This document shows, one piece after another, positions 28,443 through 35,399 of a DNA stretch of 64,000 nt. Under the pieces are notes generated by a model, which saw only the letters and a program-made list of their open reading frames with translations, did not search any database and was not told the DNA's origin. Each line of letters starts with the position of its first letter. Within the stretch, counting starts at the first letter, position 1. A program made the translations under genes and the position numbers. The stretch is from Bradyrhizobium sp. AZCC 1693 (lineage in GTDB: Bacteria; Pseudomonadota; Alphaproteobacteria; Rhizobiales; Xanthobacteraceae). The stretch spans positions 682,001 to 746,000 of the forward strand of contig NZ_JAZHSD010000001.1 in the NCBI RefSeq assembly GCF_036924745.1, written 5' to 3'.

Positions 28443-29387
28443 TTATTCCGAGATCGTCTGCACCACGCTGGAAACCGGGCGCGAACTCACGGTCGGCAGC
28501 TTCAGATCCTTGACGATGTCTTCGTCATACTGGGCGATGGTCTGCACCGGCGCCTTGGCGCGCATCGCCACCACCTTGTAGCCGCCGGCCTTCAGCTTCT
28601 TCAGAAGCTCGGGCAGGGCTTCGGCGGTATGCTTCTGGAAGTCATGCATCAGGATGATGCCCTTGCCGTTCTTGTCGACCTTGCGCATCACGTTGTCGAT
28701 GATGGTCTGCGCCTTGCTCGCCTTGAAGTCGAAGGAATCGAGGTCGCAGGAGAAGATCGCGATGTTGCGGCTGCCGAGATAGGTCACCATCTCCGGCGGG
28801 TGCTGCAGCGCCGGGAAACGGAAGAACGGCGCCGGCGCCTTGCCGCCCAGCGCCCATTTCACGGCGCTGAATCCCTTTTCGATTTCGTCCTTGCGCTGCT
28901 GCTCGTTCAGCTTCTTGTTGACGAGCGCCGCATGCGACCAGGTGTGCGATCCGATGGAGTGGCCAGCCGCCATCACCTGCTTGAGGATTTCGGGATAGTA
29001 GGTGGCGTGCTTGCCGATCGGGAAGAAGATGCCGGTGGTGCATTCTTCCGCCAGCGTCTTCAAGACCGAAGGCGTGTTCACCGGCCACGGGCCGTCGTCG
29101 AAGGTCAGCACCACCTCCTTGTCGCGCAAGAAGTCGAGCTCCTTGAAATGTTCGAAGCCGAAACCGGGACCGCCGGTGGTGTCGATCTCGACGGTGCGGC
29201 CGATGCCGAGCGCGTTGGGATTGTTGCAAGGCGGGCGGGTGGGCGCGGGCGCTGCCGCCGGAGCGGGGGCCGGCGCCGCCTGCGGAGGTGTGGGAGCGCC
29301 CTTGGCGGGTGGCGTCTGCGACCAAGCCGCACTTGATGCCAACAGCGAAACCGCGCCTGCAAAGATCAACCCTGCCGCAATACGCAT
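28443..29387 (-). CDS. secreted polysaccharide deacetylase (NodB homology)
   Basis: A 314-residue protein with a signal peptide (MRIAAGLIFAGAVSLLASSA, cut near AWSQ) and a Pro/Ala-rich linker (about residues 25-50), then a NodB-type carbohydrate esterase domain. Motif 1 TFDDGPWPVNTPSVL carries the catalytic and metal Asp, motif 2 is SHTWSH, and motif 3 lies in PFFRFPALQHP. Late LMHDF holds the catalytic His. It likely removes N- or O-acetyl groups from an envelope polysaccharide in the periplasm. ATG 29387 is preceded by TAAGGAAAAC. Confidence 0.92.
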   Translation of the reverse strand: MRIAAGLIFAGAVSLLASSAAWSQTPPAKGAPTPPQAAPAPAPAAAPAPTRPPCNNPNALGIGRTVEIDTTGGPGFGFEHFKELDFLRDKEVVLTFDDGPWPVNTPSVLKTLAEECTTGIFFPIGKHATYYPEILKQVMAAGHSIGSHTWSHAALVNKKLNEQQRKDEIEKGFSAVKWALGGKAPAPFFRFPALQHPPEMVTYLGSRNIAIFSCDLDSFDFKASKAQTIIDNVMRKVDKNGKGIILMHDFQKHTAEALPELLKKLKAGGYKVVAMRAKAPVQTIAQYDEDIVKDLKLPTVSSRPVSSVVQTISE

Positions 29388-29544
29388 CTTGTTTTCCTTA
29401 AATTCGAATCCCGCTCCCGGTCGCGGCGTTGCCGTCGTCCGGTCTGCCTCCAATCCCCGAAGCACATAGTAGCCTAGTTGGAGCAGGCGCGCCAACGCAA
29501 CGGCTGCGGTTACGCCCAGCCGATTTGTCACCAGTCCGGTTAAT

Positions 29545-30117
29545 TCAGGAAGCGGCCAACGCCCGCGCGATGGCGGTTTTCACCCGTGTATCTACGGGTT
29601 CGACAGACTCCGGGAAGACGTCGGCGATATAGCCGTCGCGTCCGATCAAGTATTTGTGGAAGTTCCAGCGCGGAACATCCTTCGGCCGCGCCTCCGCCGC
29701 CCATTTGTAGAACGGATGCGCGTTCGGTCCCTTGACCACGGCCTTGGCGGCGATCGGAAAGGTGACGTGGTGGTCCTGCGCGGTCGCGGTGATTTCGGCC
29801 GCGCCGCCCGGCTCCTGGCCGCCGAAATCGTTGGAGGGAACACCGATGATCATCAGGCCGCGGCCGCCAAACTCGGCCCACAATTCCTGCAGCCCGCCAT
29901 ATTGCGGGGTGAAGCCACAGAGCGAAGCGGTGTTGACGATGAGGATCGGCCGGCCGGCAAATTCGGAAAGCCTGATGTCGCCGCCGGCCAATCCCGGAAA
30001 CGAAAACGCGTAAGCCGTGATCCGGCTCATGCCGGCCTGCGCCAGCGATTGCCTGTTCGAGATAACAGCTGCGATCGCGGCCAGCGCCGCTGTCATCACG
30101 CTTCTGCGGTCGATCAT
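29545..30117 (-). CDS. glutathione peroxidase-family protein (Cys type, exported)
   Basis: A 190-residue thioredoxin-fold peroxidase. The active-site Cys is in NTASLCGFTPQYGGLQEL (near residue 71), with Gln in the usual position later and WNFHKYLIGRDGYI providing Trp and Asn of the catalytic tetrad. GVPSNDFGGQEPG is the family signature. The N-terminus, MIDRRSVMTAALAAIAAVIS, resembles a signal or Tat-like peptide but with only a double Arg, so periplasmic location is likely. ATG 30117 is chosen. Cys-type bacterial enzymes usually reduce peroxides with thioredoxin. Confidence 0.9.
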   Translation of the reverse strand: MIDRRSVMTAALAAIAAVISNRQSLAQAGMSRITAYAFSFPGLAGGDIRLSEFAGRPILIVNTASLCGFTPQYGGLQELWAEFGGRGLMIIGVPSNDFGGQEPGGAAEITATAQDHHVTFPIAAKAVVKGPNAHPFYKWAAEARPKDVPRWNFHKYLIGRDGYIADVFPESVEPVDTRVKTAIARALAAS

Positions 30118-30197
30118 GAAAAGCCTCGACAGCGGTTCAACTGTCGAAGGATAGCGCAACGCGCGGGGACCCGCCGCTCAACAAGCCGTTATGGGGT

Positions 30198-32015
30198 CTA
30201 CCGCAGCGGCACGATGAAGTCGGTGCCTTCGCCGGTTTCGCCGCCCTGGTTGATGCCGTGATCGGACACGATGATTGAGGCGCCGGTGGTTAGCAGCTCG
30301 GCGATCCGCGTCATCGCCTCGGGCGCAATTGTGATGCGGTCCAGCGCCTCGGCGGGGGTGTTCGGCAAAGGCGGCTTGGCCCCGGCGGGGGCACCGCCGG
30401 CCATCTTGCGGCGCCGAGCAGCGCTGTCGTCCTCGTCCGTCCGGGCCGCATTGCGGGCCGTGACCGGCAGCGAGACCACCGACCAGCGCAGCAGGTTGGG
30501 ATCGTTTTTGTCGGCCTCGGCGGTAAAGACGTGCGTGCCCAGCGGCCGGTCGCTCGGCGCGATCGTTATCGGAACGTCGAACTGCGGCCTGAAGTTTTCG
30601 CGGACATACAGCTTGGAATCCTTGCGGCTCACGAACACCGCGATCTGGCCGGGACGCCTCGGCGGCTCGGCTTTCGCAGCCTTTTCCGCGCCGGGCAGAC
30701 GCGCCGCATCCTTCTTCACGTCGGGTGCAACTGCCGGTGCGGCGGGCGCATCGGCGATTGTCTTGACGGGCTCGGTGGGCTTGGCGTCGGTGGCTTCGGA
30801 AGTCTTGGCTTCGGGAGTCTTGGCTTCGAAAGTCTTGGCTTCGAAAGTCTTGGCTTCCTCGACCTTCGGCGCTTCCGTCCTGGCAGGCTCCGCATTGGCG
30901 ATTGCCGCCGTGGGAGCCTCGGGGTTCACCTCGTCGGGTTTCGTTTCCGAGCTGACTTCGACTTTCGCTTCGACCGGCTTATCCTCGGCTTTCGCGCTCT
31001 CGCTTGCGGAAGCGTCGGTCTTCGTGAGTTCGCCGGTATCAGCCGCATCGGCCGGCGCCTCGGATTTCGGCGTGCCCGCTTTCGCATCCACGTTCGACGC
31101 ATCGCTGGCAGGCTGAACCTTGGTTGCAGACGGCCTAGCATCAGACATGGTCACGACGGCGTTGATCGCCGGCAGCGCGCTGCGGGCATCCGCGGTGTGG
31201 GTCTGTTCGCGCAACGGCGCCGTGTGTCCGAAGGTCGATCGGAGATCCAGGCTCGCCTCCGAATTCGCAGGCTTGGCTGCCTGACCTGCGTCCGCCCCCT
31301 TGTCGCTCTTCACGGCGGGCGCGTCGGTCGCCGGATCGTTGGCGATGAGGGGCTGCGGCACCACTTTCTGCGCCACCAGCAATGGATGCGAGAAGCTGGC
31401 CGGCGTGATCGGGCCGGGCGTGACGATGACGCGCGCGCCCATCCTGGTCCAGTTCCACATCTTCACGGCAAAGGCCATCGGCATGCGGATGCAGCCGTGC
31501 GACGCCGGATAGCCGGGCAATACGCCGGCATGCATCGCAACGCCCGACCAGGTGATGCGCTGCATGTAAGGCATCGGCGCGTCGCTGTAGATGTTGGAGC
31601 GGTGCATCTTGTGCTTCTGGATGACGCTGAACACGCCCATCGGAGTCGAATGCCCCTTCATGCCCGTCGACACCGGGCTTTCGGCAAACAAGCCGTTGCT
31701 GTCGTAGATGCGAACTTTCTGCTGCTCGATCGAGACCGCGATGATCAGCGGCCCATGCGGCTTGGCGTTGGCTTCCTTGATGGCGGCCCCGGCCTTGGCG
31801 GAAGGCCGGCGGGCTTTCGGCTTGTGCGGCTGCGCCACGGGTGCCGGCCGGTAATAGCCTGGATCGGAGTCCTGCCAGTAGAACATGGTGGCGGCATCTG
31901 CCTGGGGCGCGGCGACCAGGGTACCGGCCGCCGTCAACATCGCCATCTGCCAAAATCGCCGTTTGGAAATCGTTGCGCCCGCAATACTCGCACTGAAAAC
32001 TCGATGCCCGCTCAC
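30198..32015 (-). CDS. L,D-transpeptidase (YkuD) with long Ala/Lys/Glu-rich linker
   Basis: About 605 residues. After an N-terminal signal-like helix (RRFWQMAMLTAAGTLVAAPQ) comes a YkuD domain (about residues 70-205) with the catalytic motif HAGVLPGYPASHGCIRMP. L,D-transpeptidases make 3-3 peptidoglycan cross-links or attach proteins to the wall. A low-complexity linker of about 220 residues follows, with tandem five-residue units (AKTFE, AKTPE, AKTSE). The last 150 residues resemble a second, degenerate YkuD-like domain (GQIAVFVSRKDSKLYVRENF) without the HGC motif. I prefer GTG 32015, preceded by GAGGA; TTG 32030 is possible. Confidence 0.85.
   Translation of the reverse strand: MSGHRVFSASIAGATISKRRFWQMAMLTAAGTLVAAPQADAATMFYWQDSDPGYYRPAPVAQPHKPKARRPSAKAGAAIKEANAKPHGPLIIAVSIEQQKVRIYDSNGLFAESPVSTGMKGHSTPMGVFSVIQKHKMHRSNIYSDAPMPYMQRITWSGVAMHAGVLPGYPASHGCIRMPMAFAVKMWNWTRMGARVIVTPGPITPASFSHPLLVAQKVVPQPLIANDPATDAPAVKSDKGADAGQAAKPANSEASLDLRSTFGHTAPLREQTHTADARSALPAINAVVTMSDARPSATKVQPASDASNVDAKAGTPKSEAPADAADTGELTKTDASASESAKAEDKPVEAKVEVSSETKPDEVNPEAPTAAIANAEPARTEAPKVEEAKTFEAKTFEAKTPEAKTSEATDAKPTEPVKTIADAPAAPAVAPDVKKDAARLPGAEKAAKAEPPRRPGQIAVFVSRKDSKLYVRENFRPQFDVPITIAPSDRPLGTHVFTAEADKNDPNLLRWSVVSLPVTARNAARTDEDDSAARRRKMAGGAPAGAKPPLPNTPAEALDRITIAPEAMTRIAELLTTGASIIVSDHGINQGGETGEGTDFIVPLR
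30791..30857. repeat. 15-bp in-frame tandem repeat in the L,D-transpeptidase linker
   Basis: About four and a half copies of a 15-base unit like GGCTTCGAAAGTCTT, encoding the repeated pentapeptide EAKTF/P/S on the minus strand. Two central copies are identical. Copy number can change by slippage without breaking the frame. Confidence 0.7.
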
Positions 32016-32296
32016 GCGCTTGATCCTCAATTCCAGTTACTCGAATCCACTTCTTCCGATAATTATTTGTTGTCGCAGAGGCAAAACGCGTTCACCAGCG
32101 TAAGCCTTCTAATTTCAAGTGCTTTTCGCCCCAATCGTAGCAAAAAAGCCTCACATTCCGTTAAACGGGCGCCGGCCGAACATCGCGCCGGGATTGCCGC
32201 GTCACGGCCCCTTTGCGCCCCGTCAAATCCGCCTGCGGCCTTCCTGTGCGACATTCCGGCACTACATAGGCGGCGAGCCCTTCAGCGGAGATATCA

Positions 32297-32845
32297 ATGA
32301 CATCCAAGGCCATCGTTAAGTGTGACAAGAAGTGGAGAAGTCTGGCCTTGGTGGTGTTGGCGCTGACGTTCTGGCAGGCAGGCCCGGCGTCGGCCGCGGA
32401 TGAACCCGACCTGATTTTTCGCCGTTCGACCGTGTTCAAGTGGCTGAGCCCCAACGATAAGCTCGCGACCTATGCCGTCGACGACCCCGAAGTCGACGGG
32501 GTGGCCTGTCACTTCACGGTGCCGGAGAAGGGCGGCTTCAAGGGCTGGCTTGGCCTTGCCGAGGAGGTCTCGGATATTTCGCTGGCGTGCCGTCAGATCG
32601 GCCCCATCAAGTTCCAGCATAAGCTCGAGCAGGGCGACGACATGTTCCGGCGGCGCCGGTCGCTGTTCTTCAAGAAGATGCAGATCGTTCGCGGCTGCGA
32701 TGCCAAACGCAACGTGCTGGTTTACATGGTCTATTCGGACAGGCTGATCGAGGGTTCCCCCAAAAACTCGACGTCCTCGGTGCCGATTATGCCCTGGGGG
32801 GCCGCCGACGCCGCGATTCAGAAATGCGGTGAATTCTTTCAGTAG
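32297..32845 (+). CDS. creA: CreA family periplasmic protein
   Basis: A 182-residue exported protein with an N-terminal signal segment (SLALVVLALTFWQAGPASA, cut near residue 34). The CreA pattern follows: VDDPEVDGVACHFTVPEKGG near residue 62, SLACRQIGPI near 97 and VYMVYSDRLIEGSPKNSTSS near 150. Conserved Cys residues at about 71, 98, 133 and 177 could form disulfides. CreA is widespread in Proteobacteria, yet its role is unknown. It is divergent from the L,D-transpeptidase with about 280 bp between. Confidence 0.9.
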   Translation: MTSKAIVKCDKKWRSLALVVLALTFWQAGPASAADEPDLIFRRSTVFKWLSPNDKLATYAVDDPEVDGVACHFTVPEKGGFKGWLGLAEEVSDISLACRQIGPIKFQHKLEQGDDMFRRRRSLFFKKMQIVRGCDAKRNVLVYMVYSDRLIEGSPKNSTSSVPIMPWGAADAAIQKCGEFFQ

Positions 32846-32903
32846 TCCGATGCCACCCGGGGATCCGGGATCCGAGGTCGGATTCGGGATGAGGGCTTCG
32901 GGC

Positions 32904-33200
32904 TTACCGTTTGAGCGGTTTGGAATATTGGCGGGCCTCCGGGCCGAACCCGGCCTTGCGGTCACGGCAGCCGACCAGATGCACTAGTTGTTGCGGCGCC
33001 GATACATTGCCGCGAAATTCGCTGTTTTGCTGGGACATCGCGCCACAAAGGCCCGCAGCTGAGGCTTTTCCTTGAGCCTTTTCTTGGCGCTCTGGCTTCA
33101 GGGAAGGATCGATCCGCGGTCCGGAGCCATTTTCAACCGCCGGCTGGCCGGGTTTGCGGGTCGGGGTGTCATTGCCAACATTGATGTTGCCACTGCCCAC
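32904..33200 (-). CDS. possible small hypothetical protein
   Basis: A 98-residue open frame beginning at GTG 33200 (VGSGNINVGNDTPTRKPGQP), with AAGGAT about eight bases upstream. It is hydrophilic and rich in Gly, Pro, Arg and Gln, without a membrane segment or known motif. Evidence is only the open frame, ribosome site and absence of a competing gene, so it may be spurious. The opposite strand also has an open frame of similar length, which I judge less likely. Confidence 0.3.
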   Translation of the reverse strand: MGSGNINVGNDTPTRKPGQPAVENGSGPRIDPSLKPERQEKAQGKASAAGLCGAMSQQNSEFRGNVSAPQQLVHLVGCRDRKAGFGPEARQYSKPLKR

Positions 33201-33584
33201 GACGGCTATCCTTTGTTGAGGAAGAGGTCACCAACGCATCAGCACACGGAAAGTTGCACGGTGTTCGTTGAGTCGGCCGGATCGCGGCTTCGGTTCATCC
33301 GGTCAGCCAGTGAACGAGGCGTCCTCCTCCACGCGAGGAGGGCCAAAGCGACCCCAATGACCGGCTTCCGATGTTCAGCCTGATCATCTCAAGTCAGGGC
33401 GTCGCGGCTGAATTCATTGAATTTTTCCGGCCATTGTTTCGTCCGCTCGAACCGACGAAACAATTCTCCTGGGCGACGAAACCATTTTGCGTTTTTGGCG
33501 CAGATGTCCGGAAACAGCCGACGGTTATCAGGTGGCCAACGAGACGGCGGGCACTGCCGGCCACGGACTACCGGAGACAGTCAG
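33201..33584. other. 384-bp stretch without a convincing gene
   Basis: I see no supported ORF or RNA gene. The only local structure is a small perfect hairpin, CCTCCTC (33323-33329) with GAGGAGG (33335-33341). AT content is somewhat higher toward the end (33415-33500), consistent with promoter DNA for the small secreted protein at 33585. Confidence 0.5.
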
Positions 33585-33746
33585 ATGCGGACCACCAGCT
33601 TCATCCTCGCCTTCGCCTTCATCCTGGCTGGTCCCTCGATGGCTGGTTCGTCGGACCAGAACCTGCCAGGCGTCGGCACCTTCGCCTATCATGGCTCGCC
33701 GGTTGCGACCCCCGCGTCCCAGCCGATGGTCGTGGCCGCCAAGTGA
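33585..33746 (+). CDS. 53-residue secreted peptide
   Basis: ATG 33585 is preceded by CCGGAGACAG. The product starts with a textbook signal peptide (RTTSFILAFAFILAGPSMAG), leaving a mature peptide of about 33 residues, SSDQNLPGVGTFAYHGSPVA and a short tail. There is no Cys in the mature part. I do not know the family. It ends eight bases before the sigma-EcfG promoter of the next gene. Confidence 0.6.
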   Translation: MRTTSFILAFAFILAGPSMAGSSDQNLPGVGTFAYHGSPVATPASQPMVVAAK

Positions 33747-33753
33747 GCGCGAC

Positions 33754-33778
33754 GGAACCTTTGCAAAAAGGTCGCGTT
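33754..33778 (+). promoter_or_regulatory. sigma-EcfG (general stress response) promoter
   Basis: GGAAC at 33754-33758 and CGTT at 33775-33778 are separated by 16 bases, an exact EcfG consensus match. The spacer contains the first copy of a 16-base direct repeat. Transcription would start near 33785, about 42 bases before the ATG at 33827, giving a short leader. Confidence 0.7.
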
Positions 33779-33811
33779 TGCAAAAAGGTCGCCGATAGCA
33801 AAAAAGATCGC
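33760..33811 (+). repeat. direct repeats of TTTGCAAAAAGGTCGC
   Basis: The 16-base unit occurs exactly at 33760-33775 and 33777-33792, and a degenerate third copy (AGCAAAAAAGATCGCC) lies around 33797-33811, with a period of about 17. The first copy fills the spacer of the EcfG promoter and the others lie in the 5' leader. Confidence 0.65.
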
Positions 33812-33826
33812 CGGTAAAGGCCCTGT

Positions 33827-34237
33827 ATGTTCGTACGCATCTGCTCAGCCGTAATCCTGTCGTTCTTCGTTCTCGTCGGCGCGCCGCAGGCCCAGGCTCA
33901 AGTCCAGGTCCAGTTTCAGCCGCCGCAGACCTCGTTCCGTTCCCTCTTCAAGGTGCCCGATCCGCGTGGCGAGTTCGTGCGGCTCTGCGCGCCCCATATG
34001 GTCGGCCGCTGGGCGCATCCCGAAGCCGTTTGCGGCTGCCTGCACGATTATGCCGCCGCGACCGTGGAAGATGCCGATTTGCGCGAAGCGCTGCTGCGCG
34101 GCATCAGCGAGACCGGGGTGCCGACGATCGAGACCGCGTGGGTGCCGGCGTCGAAGCAGTCCGAGATCGGCCCGACCTTCACCAAGATCGCCAAGCCGAC
34201 ATTGCAATGCATGTTCGAGCCGGCGACGAACCAGTAA
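33827..34237 (+). CDS. secreted hypothetical protein, probably stress-induced
   Basis: A 136-residue protein with a signal peptide (ICSAVILSFFVLVGAPQAQA, cut near residue 24). The mature part has Cys residues in FVRLCAPHMVGRW, AVCGCLHDYA and LQCMFEP, suggesting disulfides or metal binding. No known domain was recognised. A perfect sigma-EcfG promoter precedes it, so induction in the general stress response is likely. An envelope-protective role is a guess. Confidence 0.75.
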   Translation: MFVRICSAVILSFFVLVGAPQAQAQVQVQFQPPQTSFRSLFKVPDPRGEFVRLCAPHMVGRWAHPEAVCGCLHDYAAATVEDADLREALLRGISETGVPTIETAWVPASKQSEIGPTFTKIAKPTLQCMFEPATNQ

Positions 34238-34416
34238 ATTCAACGCGGCTTAGCTCCGACCTACTTTCCTTGCAGGCTCGATACGCCGGATCACGGCCAT
34301 TGTAGGCAATGGACCGGTTGACGATCTGCGCGACGCGCCCTGGCGCGGAGTCGTCGGTCGATACGGAAGCTGGTACGTAGGTTCGTCCTCGGGACAGGCT
34401 GTATGAAGGAGCTGCC

Positions 34417-34866
34417 ATGCGATCTCTTGTTATCGGCCTGATCGGCCTGTTGTCGTTGGTCACATCTTCGGCGTTCGCTGCCGACGCGGCAACACAGGAA
34501 GCCAACAAGAAGGCCGTACTCGAATTCTACGATGCGGCGCTCAACCGGAAGGACTTTGACGCCGCCGCGAAGTTTTTCGGGCCGCACTACATCCAGCACA
34601 ATCCGACGGCGCCGGACGGTATCGAAGGCTTCAAGGCCTTCCTCGGCTTCCTGCGTGAAAAGTTTCCAGACTCCCGCAGCGAGATCAAGCGCGCCTTCGC
34701 TGACGGCGACTACGTGATCCTGCACGTTCACAGCGTGCGCGAGAAGGGCGCGCGTGGCCGCGCCATCGTTGACATTTTCAGGCTCGCGAACGGCAAGATT
34801 GTCGAACACTGGGATGTCGTGCAGGACATTCCCGAGAAGGCCGCCAACGGCAACGGCATGTTCTAG
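34417..34866 (+). CDS. secreted NTF2-like/SnoaL-like protein
   Basis: A 149-residue protein with a signal peptide (RSLVIGLIGLLSLVTSSAFA, cut near residue 21) and one SnoaL/NTF2-like alpha+beta cone domain. VLEFYDAALNRKDFDAAAKF, YIQHNPTAPDGIEGF and VDIFRLANGKIVEHWDVVQ are the typical family pattern. Relatives bind small hydrophobic molecules or act as cyclases, but exported single-domain members are uncharacterised. AAGGAGCTGCC precedes the ATG. The 179 bp upstream hold no supported gene. Confidence 0.85.
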   Translation: MRSLVIGLIGLLSLVTSSAFAADAATQEANKKAVLEFYDAALNRKDFDAAAKFFGPHYIQHNPTAPDGIEGFKAFLGFLREKFPDSRSEIKRAFADGDYVILHVHSVREKGARGRAIVDIFRLANGKIVEHWDVVQDIPEKAANGNGMF

Positions 34867-34891
34867 GCTGAGGCGATCGCGGCGATCGCCG

Positions 34892-35149
34892 CTATCGCTT
34901 CTTCGTTCCCAGCCGTGGGATGCACTTGCGGGTGCGTAGCACGCCTGAAGTCGTCATCTGCGAGCCCTGGACTTCCTTGATTTGTCCGGCCGGGCACGAT
35001 CCATCGTCGACCAGGACCCGCTGGCCGAGCCGCAGGTCGGCAATGTCTTGCTCGCGTGAGAACGCTTGCGCGAAGGCCGCCGTTGCGATCAGGCACAAGG
35101 CAAGGCCGGCGGGCAGGGCAAGGCATCGGGCAGCCTTTGTCGTCATCAT
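34892..35149 (-). CDS. small secreted Cys-containing protein (DUF6719-like)
   Basis: An 85-residue protein with a signal peptide (AARCLALPAGLALCLIATAA, cut near AFAQA). The compact mature region starts SREQDIADLRLGQRVLVDDG and includes SCPAGQIKEV and RKCIPRL, whose two Cys residues probably form one disulfide. The pattern matches the small Bradyrhizobium family I know as DUF6719. ATG 35149 follows GAGGCCGG. An upstream GTG (35164) overlaps the stop of the next small gene as GTGA and would imply coupling. Confidence 0.7.
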   Translation of the reverse strand: MMTTKAARCLALPAGLALCLIATAAFAQAFSREQDIADLRLGQRVLVDDGSCPAGQIKEVQGSQMTTSGVLRTRKCIPRLGTKKR

Positions 35150-35160
35150 TCCGGCCTCGC

Positions 35161-35313
35161 TCACTTGGTCTTGATCTTCAGCCCATCGGGGCCGACATTG
35201 ATCTGCAGGCCCTCGGGTTCTTGCTTGGCTTTGTAGAGATTGTAGCTGAGCACGCCGACCGCGACGATCAACACGCCGATGACGAGGTACAGAACGTTGC
35301 GATTGCCGGGCAT
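35161..35313 (-). CDS. 50-residue single-span membrane protein
   Basis: ATG 35313 opens MPGNRNVLYLVIGVLIVAVG and continues through one transmembrane helix (about residues 7-23) to a polar tail, LQINVGPDGLKIKTK. GGAAG lies upstream. It is immediately upstream of the DUF6719-like gene and overlaps one of its possible starts, so the two probably form an operon. Proteins of this pattern (helix plus KIETK-like tail) recur in Bradyrhizobium. Function is unknown. Confidence 0.65.
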   Translation of the reverse strand: MPGNRNVLYLVIGVLIVAVGVLSYNLYKAKQEPEGLQINVGPDGLKIKTK

Positions 35314-35399
35314 CCGGTGCTTCCGCCGTGATATTGAATCAGGCGTCGAGCTTAGTGACGCGGCGGCGATTCTGATAGGGCGCCGGCCGACCAGAGCGG

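Noticed and set aside
30791..30857. Possible CRISPR-like repeat
   Set aside because: The units are contiguous 15-mers without spacers and encode an in-frame protein repeat.
30531..32300. 589-codon plus-strand frame opposite the L,D-transpeptidase
   Set aside because: The Gly/Arg/Leu-repeat composition comes from the repeat-rich linker read backwards, while YkuD motifs are clear on the minus strand.
33072..33383. 103-codon plus-strand frame
   Set aside because: No ribosome site, Arg/Ser-rich, and it competes with a slightly better minus-strand frame.
34238..34416. Short frames on both strands between two secreted-protein genes
   Set aside because: Several protein-like fragments exist on both strands but none has a start with a ribosome site. 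Treated as leader DNA.
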